From positions 309,322,834 to 309,386,833 of the forward strand of contig CM037877.1 of assembly GCA_021292165.1 (NCBI GenBank): 64,000 bases of DNA, in the 5' to 3' direction. The notes beneath the pieces are model-generated. The model was not told where the DNA came from. It saw nothing but the letters and a program-made list of their open reading frames with translations, and searched no databases. Shown here in pieces: positions 1 to 11,326 of the stretch. The stretch's first letter is position 1, and every line of letters begins with the position of its first letter. Source of the stretch: Shinisaurus crocodilurus (Eukaryota > Chordata > Lepidosauria > Squamata > Shinisauridae). The position numbers and the translations under genes are program-made.

Positions 1-590
1 GGCTTTTCGAAAGGGCGAGCGACACCAGTGGGTTTTTCTAAATAATTTTTGTACTTCTGAAAACCTCAGGCTTCCCCCCAAGGCTGCCGACGATACCTCC
101 CTCTTAAATATGGGCCATGCCATTAGGGCTACGTAAGGACCGGCACACAGAGAACCGAGAGCACTGTTCATATATACAGTTGGGACCTGCAACAGTCAGC
201 CAGCCATGACCTCCCCCACAATACTCCATTCCATTCCATTCTCTCTCCCATCTGGTTTTCTGTCTCCCCGTCCGCAGACAGTCAGCATTCTACGGCCACA
301 GAGTATCCCCAGATCCTCACTGGGCTCCTCTCTGTAGAGTTTGTTTTTCCAAAATATGTTTCCTGCTTCTGCAAGGTTTGGGGTTCCCGTAAGCCTGCTA
401 GTACCCTCTCTTGTCCCCAGATGGCCCAGTTCTGGCTACATAAGGAATGGCACTCACACCTGTACATCAGAATTAGAGGGGATGGCGATTAGAGAAATGC
501 ACAGAGCTCAGCTCTGTCGAGGACGGGGGTGGGGGGGGTGGGGCAGCTCTCGCTTAACTGCACCCCCATTTCATGAGCTCGGCCCTTTGT
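1..590. other. Intergenic/intronic, no recognised feature
   Basis: I see no gene, RNA or recognisable transposon here. Short open frames on both strands lack family resemblance and look like chance ORFs. Confidence 0.4.
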
Positions 591-594
591 TGTA

Positions 595-716
595 AGTTTG
601 TCAAACAAACTTCGTTTGCTTTTTTTATCTTTGTATTTTAATTGTTTTAATGAATCTTGCACACCGCCCTGCAATTTGATAAACGAAGGGTGGTACAGAA
701 ATATTTTGAATAAGCA
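595..716 (+). mobile_element. L2-like LINE 3' end (relic)
   Basis: An AT-rich stretch is followed by the phrase encoding 'accgccctgc...gggtggtacagaaat' and an AATAA-rich tail, the usual organisation of old L2-type 3' UTRs in reptiles. No coding part remains. Confidence 0.4.
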
Positions 717-1024
717 ATAATAAGGACAGCTAAATGACTCACACTGCTAGAGCAGATTTTATCTCCCTCCCCACCCCCAACCGGGGCTGTGGCTGAAGCA
801 GCATTCCTGGCATTGCATCGGCCAAAGCTCCAGGAACAGGATTGGTCAGAAAACAGGCCGGCCAGAGAAGTTGCCAAGCCTGACCTGCACAGTCCCAGTC
901 CGGCGGAAACGCTGACCTTTAGCACCCACCTGTACACAGAGAATCTCTGCTTGAAGAGATTCCTGGTTGAGAGGGTTGAGGGGGGAGAAATCTCCTTCTA
1001 CGCAGGAACACGGGCACGCCAGAA

Positions 1025-1205
1025 GCTGGTGTACCAGGAGGAGGGCCTTTTCTGCTGTGGCACCCCGGCTGTGGAATGAACTCCCCAAAGAGGCTCGCCT
1101 GGCGCCTACATTGTACTCTTTCCGGCGCCAGGTGAAGACCTTTCTATTCTCCCAGGCATTTTAATCATCTTAAATCATTTTAATCTTGTAGTGGTCAGAC
1201 AACCG
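1025..1205 (+). mobile_element. L2 LINE fragment, ORF2 C-terminus
   Basis: The translation includes RRRAFSAVAPRLWNELPKEA and ends in FLFSQAF, the conserved C-terminus of L2-clade ORF2. It lies tail-to-tail with the minus-strand L2 copy that follows and is nearly complementary to it. Confidence 0.75.
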
Positions 1206-1211
1206 GGGTCA

Positions 1212-1895
1212 CTGCAGTATTTATTTATTTATTTATTTAATACATTTTTATACCGCCCAATAGCCGAAGCTCTCTGGGCGGTTTACAACAGTTAAAATCA
1301 TAAAATACAATATAAAATATAAAATTTAAAACCACAGATTAAAAACAAACAGCAGAGCTAGCAGCAGCAGTTACAATAACGGAATTAAAAACAATTACAA
1401 GATTAAAATGATTAAAATGATTAAAATGCCTGGGAGAACAGAAAGGTCTTCACCTGGCGCTGGAAAGAATACAAAGTAGGCGCCAGGCGAGCCTCTTTGG
1501 GGAGCTCATTCCACAACTGGGGTGCCACAGCAGAAAAGGCCCTCCTCCTGGTAGCCACCTGCCTCACTTCCTTTGGCGGGGGCTCTCGGAGAAGGACCGC
1601 TGATGCAGATCTTAGTGTCCGGGCAGGTACATATGGGAGGAGACGCTCCTTCAGATACCCTGGCCCCAAGCCGTTTAGGGCTTTAAATGTTAGCACCAGC
1701 ACTTTGAATCGGGCCCGGAAACAGACTGGCAGCCAGTGCAGATGAGAAAGCACTGGCATAATATGTTCTCGTCGGCCAGTCCCGGTTAATAATCTCGCTG
1801 CCCTATTTTGGATCAGCTGAAGTTTCCGGACCGTTTTCAAAGGCAGTAATCCCACGTATAACGCATTGCAGTAATCCAATGCAGTAGCTCCTCCT
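1212..1895 (-). mobile_element. L2 LINE fragment (3' part)
   Basis: The minus strand reads LDYCNALYVG, HLHWLPV, FKVLVLTFKALNG, RRRAFSAVAPQLWNELP and FLFSQAF, in the order of the L2 ORF2 C-terminal region. A 3' UTR with the cccaatagccgaagc phrase and a TTTA-repeat tail lies at the left end. It is truncated before the catalytic RT motifs. Its right end is uncertain because the frame continues into unrelated sequence. Confidence 0.8.
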
Positions 1896-2092
1896 ATTTC
1901 TACCTCCTCAACCAGCAGCACAGAATCCGAGGTTTGGGAGGCGATCAAGAGGCCCACCTGTAAAGGCAGCATCCTCCCATTTGCAACTCACATACCAATA
2001 TGAACCCAAATCCTTCAGGAGAAAGCTGCCATGAGCACACTCCGTAGCTGATGAGATTGCAGAGCAAAGAGTTGCAAGGCGACACAGAACTA

Positions 2093-2511
2093 GGGATCTG
2101 TGAATCGGCAAAACTCGAACTCACCGGAGTTCTCCAAATTCCATCTCGAAAGTTCGTTTCGACTCAGTCCATATCAGATTGCAAACTTTGGGGGGTTTTG
2201 CATGAAAATCCATGCTTATTTTCATGCGTATTTTTCCAAATGTACACATCAGTCGTGCGCATCTCTGAAATGTGCGCACTCTTCTCCCACTGATTAAAGT
2301 GTATTTGTGCACATTTTTCAAACGAATGCATTTTTTTTCATGCGCATTTTTCAAATGTACACAATATTTTTGGGTCCGTGAATCACATGGCAAGCTCAGA
2401 AATGTACAGACTTGAACCGCAGATTGTATCTGAGTCCGTGTTCGATCTGGAAGGTGCAAACTGGGTAGATCCGGATCAAAAATGAACTGAAACAAATTCC
2501 TCATGCATCCC
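2093..2511. mobile_element. MITE with TA flanks
   Basis: The ends are imperfect inverted repeats (GGGATCTGTGA at the left; reverse complement GGGATGCATGA at the right), and each is bordered by TA. The interior is non-coding with repeated 'tttttcaaatgtaca' blocks. This fits a non-autonomous element of a TA-targeting superfamily; the family is not named. Confidence 0.5.
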
Positions 2512-2647
2512 TACATACAACTGAGCCAAGCTGGGAGCAGAGGTGGTAGCAGGGCAGAGAAACCAAAGTCAATAGCCACTCTGGCTCAGATGGAAATTCC
2601 TTTTCGGAGTACGCAATATGAAATACACCCCAAAAATGATCCAAAAT

Positions 2648-2811
2648 ATTGCCTCCACTATCAGAGGCAGTCCACCAGTTGCTGGGGAACACGAGCAGAA
2701 CACTGATTATTTCCCTCAGGTCCTGCTCGTGGGGCAGCTGGCTGGCCCACTGTGGGAACAGATGCTGGACGAGACAGACCCTCGGTGAACGGCTCTTCTT
2801 ATGTTCTTACA
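2648..2811 (+). mobile_element. Old CR1-type LINE 3' end
   Basis: It matches the 3' part of the older CR1-like family also seen at 9001-9349: 'tatcagaggcag', 'gctggggaacac', 'gctggctggccc', 'gatgctggac', ending in 'cttatgttctta'. No complete coding region. Confidence 0.65.
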
Positions 2812-2973
2812 GAAGCAAAGTGACAATGCGTTTATTACGAGGGGAATGGTGCAGCCCACCGTCACTTCTATGAACACGAGGGAGGGAGCAAAAGCCAGAG
2901 TTCTGGGACTGGGAGGTGTGCAACAGAGGAAGACGAGGAGGAGGAGGAGACAATGGGAGGGGCATTTCCTGAA

Positions 2974-3095
2974 GCAGGGTCAGGCCTGGTTATTACTTGG
3001 ATGAGACCCCTCCTCTAGTTTCCTGCATTGAGCAGGGGGTTGGACTCGATAGCCTTGTAGGGTCCATCCAACTCTATGATCTATGAAATCTATAA
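2974..3095 (+). mobile_element. 5S rRNA-headed SINE with CR1-like tail, 5' truncated
   Basis: It starts inside the 5S-like part (agcagggtcaggcctggt, then tacttggatgagacc, resembling the 5S internal promoter). It continues into the young CR1 3' tail (gagcagggggttggactcga) and ends in 'ctatgatctatg'. See the fuller copy at 25286-25453. Confidence 0.65.
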
Positions 3096-3616
3096 GGAGG
3101 AGGGGAAGGAGAAGGCCAAGGAGAGGCTTGGAAGTTATGAAAACAGCAGAGGGTCCTGTTGTCTTAGGCCAAGGCAACAGCCGGGGGGGGCAGCGGGGAT
3201 TGCCAATTTCCCTTTAAAACAAGGGTGGGGGGCACAAGCCTTCTTTCAAAGCAAAACTGGGCTCCCTGCCTGGATATTTTCGGGAGCGTGACTTTGCTTT
3301 AAAACAAGCCACACACTCCCCACGTGCCAGGTTTTAAAGGGAAATCAGGTTTTTTTCCCCACCTGCCATGCCGCATTTCCGAATTCCGGCAGCACATTCA
3401 GCAGCAGGCAGGGCAGCGGGGGGGGGGGGACCCCACATGCTTTTTCTCTTTCTTTCTCACTCACCATTCTCTCACACACACAAATACGAGACAGACAGAC
3501 AGACAGGGTACTGAATTTAACTTAAGATCCTCATCACCCAGCACTGAACTTGAAAGAGAAAGGAAGAGGAAGGATGGCTCTGGCCCCTCCCACAGCCAGC
3601 ATGAGCCCTCTGGAGA

Positions 3617-3618
<2 letters not shown>

Positions 3619-3652
<34 letters not shown>
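3619..3652. repeat. (GAT)n microsatellite
   Basis: About a dozen GAT units. They produce artificial poly-Met, poly-Ile and poly-His frames on the two strands. The run directly abuts the 3' end of the minus-strand Sauria SINE. Confidence 0.9.
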
Positions 3653-3654
<2 letters not shown>

Positions 3655-3868
3655 CATTTATATCCTGCCTTTTTCCCTCCTGCATGGAGCCCAAGGTCCT
3701 CCTCCCCCTCCCATTTTATCCTCACAACAACCCTGTGAGGTGGGTTAGGCTGAGAGTCAGTGGCTGGCCCAAAGTCACCCAGTGAGCTTCATGGGCTGAA
3801 GTGGGGACTCGAACCCAGGTCTCCCAACTAGACCCAGTCCAACACTCTAACCACTAGGCCACACTGGC
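3655..3868 (-). mobile_element. Sauria SINE
   Basis: In reverse complement it begins GCCAGTGTGG (tRNA-like A-box region), carries GTTCGAGTCCCC (B box) and the central 'tgggccagccactgactctc' type block, and ends at a GGCAGGATATAAATG tail. These parts in this order define the squamate Sauria SINE. Confidence 0.8.
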
Positions 3869-4116
3869 TGTCCAGATTCCCTCCAAAGGAACGTGGCTGT
3901 TGGCAGACCTAATTAGTTCTCCCATCCCTGTTTCTTAGGACAAGGACTGGAACTAGCAGAAGGTGCTAAGATGGGATGATGGGAGAAAAGGGGTGATGTG
4001 TTGCGAGACAGGAAAAGCCTTAAGCAGAGCGCGCGAAAGAAGATGTGTGCCTTCTTCCAAAAAGCTCAGAGTATTGTGTGTGGGGAGGCGAGGGGTGTTT
4101 TATATTAATAAAATAA

Positions 4117-4378
4117 GCCAGTGTGGCATAGCAGTGAGAGTGTTGGACTGGGACTCGGGGGATCCGGGTTCTAGTCCCCGCTCGGCCATCAAACTCACTG
4201 GGTGACTTTGGGCCAGTCACTGACTCTCAGCCTAACCTACCTCACAGGGTTGTTGTGAGGATAAAATGGAGAGGAGGAGGATGATTATGTAAGCCACCTT
4301 GAGGTTCCTTGTAGGAAAAAAGGCGGGGTATAAATGTAATAAATAAAAAATAATAATAATAATTAATAATAATAAATA
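4117..4378 (+). mobile_element. Sauria SINE, near complete
   Basis: GCCAGTGTGGCATAG head, GGTTCTAGTCCCC B box, 'gggtgactttgggccagtca' core, 'cacagggttgttgtgagga' block and GGCGGGGTATAAATGTAAT tail running into an AATAAT-rich simple repeat. One of the best preserved copies here. Confidence 0.85.
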
Positions 4379-4983
4379 ATACCCCTGCAAGGTAGGCTAG
4401 GCAGAGACAGGGACCTGCCCAAGCCCCACACCGACTTCCCTGGCTGAGCAAAGATTCAGATGTCCACTTCCCACACCAAGCCCTTTGCTTCATCAGCTAT
4501 TCTTGTGTTTATTTTTGGAATGAATGCATTTGCCTTCACCAGCTTCAGAACAGGAACTGTTTATATATATATATTTATTTTTAAAAAAAGTCTCAGTGTG
4601 AAAAACAGAAGAACAATCACAGCAACAGAGAAACCAGAAGAGAGCTGGGAGCAGTGCAGCAGCTAAAAGCGAGTCCCGCCGCCTCAGCTCCCCACCTGGA
4701 ATATGGGGGATAACAACACCGACCTACCTTACAGGGCTGTTGTTACAATAAGATCAGATGTGTTGAAAAGTATACTTTATAAGCGTTAAGGAATATTCTT
4801 GCAAGCATTTTCTCTGGCATGGCGACTTTCCAGTTTTTCCGCATAGAGGGGGGTTTTCACTTCAGAAAGAAATGCACGGACTGGTCCCTTGTCAGGGCAG
4901 AGGCGTAAAGGGCAAGCCAAGCAGGGGCAGAATGAGAAGGAACAAACGAGCGGAACTGACTGAAGGGATCCCATCATTTTAGG

Positions 4984-5052
4984 GCAGTGTTCTCCAAGCT
5001 TGGGTCCCCAGATGTTTTTGGCCTACAACTCCCAGCATGCCCCAGCCAGCTG
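4984..5052. mobile_element. Palindromic hAT MITE (family A), single arm
   Basis: It begins CAGTGTTCTCCAA and reads through the motif CTACAACTCCCAGCATGC to the hairpin centre, then diverges. Only one of the two arms remains. Full copies are at 15109-15243 and 17487-17621. Confidence 0.75.
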
Positions 5053-5212
5053 AGCCCCCACCCACAGCCCACCTCTCTGCCAAGTCCAGACATGCAGTCC
5101 TGCGAAAGGCAGGGCCTTTAGGGGGGGGGGGTAGACCAGGGCAAGAAGGGGGAGGTCCCCAACCAGAGCCCTCTGCTTCCAGCAGAGCCACCGCTCGCTC
5201 GCTCTCTCAAAA

Positions 5213-5936
5213 GTCCCACTTGGCTCAACAATACTACAAGTGAGAAGGATCTTGGAATTGTTGTAGATCACAAACTGAATATGAGCCAGCAATGCGACGT
5301 GGCTGCAAAGAAGGCAAATGCAATTTTGGGCTGTATTAATAGAAGTATAGCTTCCAAATCGCGGGAAGTGATAATTCCCCTTTACTCGGCACTGGTTAGG
5401 CCTCATCTTGAGTACTGCGTCCAGTTCTGGGCACCACACTTTAAGAAGGACATAGACAAACTGGAGAGGGTTCAGAGGAGGGCAACAAGGATGATAAAGG
5501 GACTGGAAACAAGGCCCTATGAGGAGAGACTGAAAGAACTGGGCATGTTTAGCCTTCAGAAGAGGAGACTGAGGGGAGATATGATCGCACTCTTCCAGTA
5601 TTTGAAGGGATGTCACACAGAGGAGGGCAAAGATCTCTTCTGGTTCATCCCAGTTTGCAGGACACGGAATAATGGGCTCAAGTTACAGCAACCCAGATTC
5701 CACCTAAACATCAGGAAAAATTTCCTGACTGTCAGAGCAATAAGACAATGGAATCAACTACCTAGGGAGGTGGTGGGCTCTCCCACTCTGGAGGCATTCA
5801 AGGTGCAGCTGGACAGACATCTGTCAGAGATGCTTTGACCTGGATTCCTGCATTGAGCAGGGGGTTGGACTCGATGGCCTTGTAGGCCCCTTCCAACTCT
5901 ACTTTTCTGTGATTCTATGATTCTATGATTCTTTGC
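5213..5936 (+). mobile_element. CR1 LINE, 5'-truncated
   Basis: This holds the last third of CR1 ORF2. An open frame at 5281-5838 reads [20 protein letters not shown] and ends in RHLSEML. The 3' UTR ends with repeats of the ATTCTATG type that mark CR1 termini. The RT catalytic motifs lie upstream of the truncation, so this copy cannot encode an active enzyme. Confidence 0.9.
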
Positions 5937-6088
5937 AGCATCCCCACGGGAAGTGCCATGAATTGTCATTTGGAGGGTTCTCGCCAAGGCCAAACCGGAC
6001 GGGACACATGGCCAGGATCTAGCAATTGAAAAACGGAAAATAGGAGCAGGCATGGGCGGAGGAAGGGTCAATCCAGATCAGGGCAATG

Positions 6089-6091
<3 letters not shown>

Positions 6092-6131
<40 letters not shown>
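6092..6131. repeat. (GT)n microsatellite
   Basis: About 20 uninterrupted GT dinucleotides immediately upstream of the longest CR1 copy. Confidence 0.95.
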
Positions 6132-6132
<1 letters not shown>

Positions 6133-6189
6133 TTTTCTCCCCCTCTCTTCATACCAGAACCCAACAGGGTCATCCCTGTTGCCCAGAGT

Positions 6190-6800
6190 ATGGGCAACAA
6201 ACAGGACGAATTTGATCTCTTGATACATGAGGGCAAATACGACTTGATAGGGATAACTGAAACCTGGTGGGATGACTCCCATGGCTGGAATACAGCAATT
6301 GAAGGGTATAACTTGTTCAAAAGGAACAGAAGCAACAGAAAGGGAGGTGGAGTTGCGCTGTATGTTAAAGATACGTATCTCTGCACAGAGATACAGGAAG
6401 AGGAGCTTGGCAGCCCCATTGAGAGCATCTGCGTTAAAATAAAGGGGGCAAAGAATAAAACGAACATGGCGGATTGGAGTCTACTACCGACCACCCAATC
6501 AAGGAGAAGACGAGGATGGAACTTTGGAAAAGCAAATTGCCATTGTTTCAAGGAGGCACGAGGTGGTAGTAATGGGTGACTTCAATTTCCCTGATATCTG
6601 TTGGGAGACTTATTCAGCCAAACATGGCCCCTCCAAGAAATTCCTGAGCTGTGCTGCTGATAACTTCCTCTACAGAAAGTGGAGGAAGGAACTAGAGGAT
6701 CGGCTACCCTTGACCTGATTCTAACCAACAGAGACGAGTTAGTGGATAAAGTGGCAGTTTCGGGAACTCTGGGGAAAGTGACCATGTTATACTTGAGTTC
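6190..6800 (+). pseudogene. CR1 AP-endonuclease domain, frameshifted
   Basis: Recognisable endonuclease blocks occur in three different frames: GITETWWDDSHGW near 6250-6290, GGGVALYVKDTYL near 6345, [16 protein letters not shown] near 6560-6610, and a GESDHV block near 6770-6790. GDFN and SDH are conserved active-site blocks of the APE-type LINE endonuclease. The frame changes between about 6460 and 6530 and again near 6660-6760, so no continuous endonuclease can be made. Confidence 0.8.
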
Positions 6801-7386
6801 TTGATTCTACAGGAAGCAAAAGCTGAGTGTAGCCAAACACGTACCCTGGATTTTAGGAAAGCCAATTTTAACAAACTCAGAACAATGATAAGTAAGGTCC
6901 CATGGCAAGCGACTCTCATGAGAAAAGGAGCCCAGGATGGGTGGGAGTTTTTAAAAAAGGAAATTTTAAAGGCACAATTGCAAACAAGTCCCACAAGGAA
7001 AAAAGGCAAAGGGCAACAGAAGAAGCCAATGTGGCTTCACAATAAACTCAAAGATGACCTGAAAACAAAAAAGGACACATAAAGGAAGTGGAAGGAGGGA
7101 CAGGCTACAAGGGAAGAGTACAGACAGGTAGCACAGAACTGCAGGAATAGTGTCAGGAAGGCTAAAGCTGAGAATGAGCTGAGGTTAGCGAGGGATGCTA
7201 AAAACAAGAAAGCGTTCTTCAAATACATGCACAGTAAAGACAGAGGAAAGAAATGGTGGTTCAACTACTGCAATGAGGATGGCAAATTGATAACAGAAGA
7301 CAAAGAAAAGGCAGAAGTGTTCAATTACCTACTTCGGCTCGGTCTTCTCCCAAAAGAGGGTCTATGACCCCCCTGGCAAACCTGAA

Positions 7387-8922
7387 GTGCAGACTGAAGG
7401 GGCAGGATTGCAGCTTGAGATTGATAGGCAAATGGTCAAGGAGCACCTGATTGCTCTGAACGAGTTTAAATCTCCAGGGCCTGACGAGCTGCATCCTAGA
7501 GTAATAAAGGAACTGGCAGAAGAACTCTCAGAACCACTGTCTATTATCTTTGAGAAATCATGGAGGACAGGTGAAGTGCCAGACGACTGGAGGAGGGCAA
7601 ATGTTGTTCCCATCTTCAAAAAGGGCAAGAAGGAGGAACCTGGGAACTATAGGCCAGTCAGTCTGACATCAATCCCTGGGAAAATTTTGGCGCAGATTAT
7701 AAAGCAGTCAGTCTGCAAGCACCTTGAAAACAATGCAGTGATTACTAGAAGCCAGCATGGATTTGTCAAGAACAAATCCTGCCAGACTAATCTGATCTCA
7801 TTTTTTGATCGGGTAACCTCCCTTGTGGACTGTGGGAATGCTGTGGACATCATATATCTGGACTTCAGCAAAGCTTTCAACAAAGTGCCTCATGATATCC
7901 TGATTAGCAAGCTAGCTAAGAGTGGGCTAGATGGAAGAACTATCAGGTGGATCCACAATTGGCTACAGAATCGGACTCAAAGAGTGCTTATCAATGGTTC
8001 CTTCTCAAACTGGGGAGAGGTAACGAGTGGGGTACCACAGGGCTTGGTCCTGGGCCCAGTGCTCTTCAACATTTTTATTAATGACTTGGATGAGGAGGTA
8101 CAGGGAATGCTTATCAAATTTGCAGATGACACAAAGTTGGGTGGAACAGCTAATACCCTGGAAGACAGAAACAAAATTCAAAGTGACCTCGATAGGCTGG
8201 AGCGCTGGGCCGAAAACAACAGAATGAAATTTAATAGGGATAAATGCCAAGTGCTGCACCTAGGGAGAGGAAACCAAATGCAGACTTACAGAATGGGGGA
8301 CACTTGGCTCAACTATACTACAAGTGAGAAGGATCTTGGAATTGTGGTAGATCACAAACTGAATATGAGCCAGCAATGCGATGTGGCTGCAAAGAAGGCA
8401 AATGCTATTTTGGGCTGCATTCATAGAAGTATAGCGTCCAAATCGCGGGAAGTGATAATTCCCCTTTACTCGGCACTGGTCAGGCCTCATCTTGAGTACT
8501 GCATCCAGTTCTGGGCACCACACTTTAAGAAGGACATAGATAAACTGGAGAGGGTTCAGAGGAGGGCAACAAGGATGATAAAGGGACTGGAAACAAGGCC
8601 CTATGAGGAGAGACTGAAAGAACTGGGCATGTTTAGCCTTCAGAAGAGGAGACTGAGGGGAGATATGATCGCACTCTTCCAGTACTTGAAGGGATGTCAC
8701 ACAGAGGAGGGCCAGGATCTCTTCTCGATCATCCCAGTTTGCAGGACATGGAATAATGGGCTCAAGTTACAGGAACCCAGATTCCACCTAAACATCAGGA
8801 AAAACTTCCTGACTGTTAGAGCAATAAGACAATGGAATCAACTACCTATGGAGGTGGTGGGCTCTCCCAGTCTGGAGGCATTCAAGGTGCAACTGGACAA
8901 TCATCTGTCAGGGATGCTTTGA
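7387..8922 (+). CDS. CR1 reverse transcriptase (ORF2 C-terminal part), open frame
   Basis: A single 511-codon frame covers the whole RT and C-terminal domain of CR1 ORF2. In order: the SPGPDELHPRVIKELA approach region, the fingers block NYRPVSLTSIPGKI, HGFVKNKSCQTNL, the palm block IIYLDFSKAFNKVPH with the first catalytic Asp, SGVPQGLVLGPVLFNIFIND, and the catalytic box FADD (residues about 244-247). It ends with [37 protein letters not shown] and HLSGML. The annotated Met is only the first in-frame Met after upstream stops, not a natural start, since the real ORF2 begins in the lost 5' part. PQGL replaces the PQGS of the 50.7-kb copy. The role would be target-primed reverse transcription of CR1 RNA in the nucleus. 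The element cannot be autonomous because its endonuclease is broken. Confidence 0.85.
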   Translation: MQTEGAGLQLEIDRQMVKEHLIALNEFKSPGPDELHPRVIKELAEELSEPLSIIFEKSWRTGEVPDDWRRANVVPIFKKGKKEEPGNYRPVSLTSIPGKILAQIIKQSVCKHLENNAVITRSQHGFVKNKSCQTNLISFFDRVTSLVDCGNAVDIIYLDFSKAFNKVPHDILISKLAKSGLDGRTIRWIHNWLQNRTQRVLINGSFSNWGEVTSGVPQGLVLGPVLFNIFINDLDEEVQGMLIKFADDTKLGGTANTLEDRNKIQSDLDRLERWAENNRMKFNRDKCQVLHLGRGNQMQTYRMGDTWLNYTTSEKDLGIVVDHKLNMSQQCDVAAKKANAILGCIHRSIASKSREVIIPLYSALVRPHLEYCIQFWAPHFKKDIDKLERVQRRATRMIKGLETRPYEERLKELGMFSLQKRRLRGDMIALFQYLKGCHTEEGQDLFSIIPVCRTWNNGLKLQEPRFHLNIRKNFLTVRAIRQWNQLPMEVVGSPSLEAFKVQLDNHLSGML

Positions 8923-9000
8923 CCTGGATTCCTGCACTGAGCAGGGGGTTGGACTCGATGGCCTTGTAGGCCCCTTCCCACTCTACTTTTCTATGATCCC

Positions 9001-9349
9001 ATGAAGCTGATTGGTGGGAGATTCAGCACAGATAAAAGGAAGTACGTACTTCTTCTATGGAATTCACTTCCACAGGATGTAGTGATGGCCACCAATTTGG
9101 AGGGCTTTAAAGGGGGACTGGACAAATTCATAGAGGAGAAAGCTACTAGTCCTGGTGGCTCTATGCTTCCTCCAGTATCAGAGGCAGGATGCTGGGGAAC
9201 ATGGGCGGGAGGGTACTGTTGCGCTCCTGTCCTGCTTGTGGGATCCCACTGGGGCAGCTGGTTGGCCCCTGTGTGAACAGAATGCTGGACTAGATGGACC
9301 CTGGGTGCGATACCAGCAGGGCTCTTCTGATCTCCTTATGTTCTTAATG
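9001..9349 (+). mobile_element. Old CR1-type LINE 3' end
   Basis: The translation gives LLWNSLPQDVVMATNLEGFK and LDKFIEEKATSPGGSML, a diverged CR1 C-terminus, followed by a 3' UTR ending 'ctccttatgttctta'. This is a different, older subfamily than the young CR1 it abuts; the same 3' end recurs at 2648, 15500, 21430, 25505, 34524 and 42430. Confidence 0.75.
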
Positions 9350-9497
9350 TCAAACACACACACTCTGAGCATTGAACAAATGTGTGATGAACATCTGTAA
9401 GGGGCTGAAGACTTTTCGACACAATGCTGGTGGACTGGCCCACCATACACTAGTGCAGGGCACTCAGAGAAGGAGTTTGCTGTTAGTATATTTATAG

Positions 9498-9588
9498 CAG
9501 CCTTCTCCAACCTGGGGCCCTCCAGATCTAGGGGATGCTGGGAGTTGTAGTCCAACACATCTGGAGGGCCCCAGGTTGGGGAAGGCTG
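9498..9588. mobile_element. Short palindromic MITE
   Basis: The ends CAGCCTTCTCCAACCTGGGG and its near-perfect reverse complement bracket a small core with CTGGGAGTTGTAGTCC. The terminal CAG...CTG is hAT-like, but I do not see an 8-bp flanking duplication. Confidence 0.6.
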
Positions 9589-9591
9589 CTT

Positions 9592-11290
9592 CCCCGTACA
9601 GCCGTCACAACCAGTTGCTGTCCCCACCTCAACCCAGGAACCGCAAGTGCCCCAGATCTGGGATCCAATCAAAAGGGTCACCCAGCTAGAGAGTCCCAAC
9701 GGGAAGCCTCGCCTCGTCACAGCCATCCGGACGCCTTCCCTCCCCAACTATTGCACCAACGGTGGCTACTGCACTGAAAACAATGCGCCTGCTAGCAGGC
9801 ATCTTCCACACCTATCTCACCATCTGCAGATAAACAAGACGTTCAGCTTCCTGGACGGATGTTTCTCATCTTTCCTGGTGTCTTCCCCCAATCCCCACCC
9901 TGAGTTTCTTCATTCATTTTAACCATTTCTGTTTTCTTTTGTTACTGCTTTAATATCAGCCTATAAGCTGCTTTAGACAAAAGATGGTGGAAAGATGGAA
10001 TACGGTACTTTTTTTTTTTTTTTTTAACATGAATCAATATTCTGGGGCTCAGCCTCCCCCAACCTATTACCCGCCAGATCTGTGTTGGACTACAATGCCC
10101 ATCCTCCCCAGCCAGCACAGCCAATGGCCAGCTCCATTCACACTCTATAAATATAAGCTTTCATCCGCAAATAGCCAAGGCCGACACCAGCAGGGGTGGG
10201 GAAGGGAGGAATCACACGGGCCAGCAGAGGAAAGCCAAGAACGGCACCTGCTTGCATGCTTTATGCATGACAGATACCTGCTGAAGCTATCTAGTTCCCA
10301 TATGGCCAGTTATCAAGCCCTAAATCTCAGCAAATGAACTCATCCTTGAGAAACCCCCAAACAGGACAGTTACGAGATGCAGCACTCCGACACCTCAGAT
10401 GATCCCAGTAGTTTGGGCAATGATATTTGGACATATTTGAACTGGTAGTGCAGCAGAGGGGTAATGCAGGGTCTCTCTCCAGGACTTTTGTCAGCAGTGA
10501 TGTAGGAGCACCAGGTGAATGTGGTGATAACAACGGTTTCAGGTGTCACTCTTGTTTGTGACAGATTAGCATAAAAATAGGAAGTCAGGGAATGAGGAAT
10601 ATAACCAAGTAGAGGTCAGCTACTTCTTTCCTTTTGTTTGATGCGTGCGTTCCTGCTTCAAGGTAACACCTCTTGGCAAGATTGGTTGCAATTCCTAATT
10701 AAAAGCTAAATGCTGCATTTCAGCCAGCTTAAGATCTTTTGTTAAAGCTCAATGCATCTTTTGTTAAAGCTCAATGCATTTTACAAGTCCAACCCATGCA
10801 GACAGACCACTGGGTTCAATGGGACTCACTCCCAGGTAACTATGCAGAAGACCGAAGTTATGCATGATCCTAATGAAGTTGGCTTCTAGACAAGGCCTTT
10901 CTCTAGCCTGGCAGCCTCATTCACAGAACTTCAGGGATGGGGTGGGTGGGATCCAGACAATATTGTCTTCAACTTGTAACCCCCCCCCCCCCGTGGTGTT
11001 TTACCATCACTTCTTTTGTCTTTTTTTCCTTTTCACAAAAAAAAAAAATCCATTAAGGAAGGAAGGGCAGAATAGCTACAGAGCTAGGAGTCCCTCCCTG
11101 TGGAAGGCACCCAGGAACTACTGGTAGATCGCTGGGTGATTTGCAGTAGATCCGGCAAGGATTTCTCACTCCCAATTGCTTAGCAGCAGCCTGCGACAAA
11201 TTAACTCCCTTCCCACCCTAAATTATACTGCTGAAATGACGAAGGCTGGGTTGTTGGGGAGACAGGAATGGATTTTGTTTGGGAGGACTG
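9592..11290. other. Non-coding tract, mostly unassigned
   Basis: It holds an L2-like 3' end relic near 9915-10000, a poly-T run near 10009-10025, one MITE-like arm near 10043-10125 (TTGGACTACAATGCCCATC), and a relic of the ATG-rich 'tcaatgggactcactccc' MITE near 10785-10870. No supported gene. Confidence 0.4.
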
Positions 11291-11295
11291 CAAGG

Positions 11296-11326
<31 letters not shown>

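Larger units (their letters stand above)
6150..8999 (+). mobile_element. CR1 LINE, longest copy (endonuclease part to 3' end)
   Basis: This 2.85-kb copy starts inside the AP-endonuclease domain, continues through a reverse transcriptase, and ends with the CR1 3' UTR (gagcagggggttggactcga, then ttctatgat). ORF1 and the 5' UTR are missing. The endonuclease part is frameshifted, while the RT part is one open frame of 511 codons. CR1 moves by target-primed reverse transcription and is commonly 5' truncated like this. The old CR1-type family begins directly after its end. Confidence 0.9.

Noticed and set aside
3324..3785. ORF with a poly-Met run
   Set aside because: The run is a GAT microsatellite followed by an inverted Sauria SINE.
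4117..4200. A tRNA gene
   Set aside because: A- and B-box-like blocks belong to the Sauria SINE head; the cloverleaf is not complete and the SINE body follows.
9178..9747. A 189-codon minus-strand ORF
   Set aside because: It is antisense to an old CR1 3' UTR and a palindromic MITE, with no domain.
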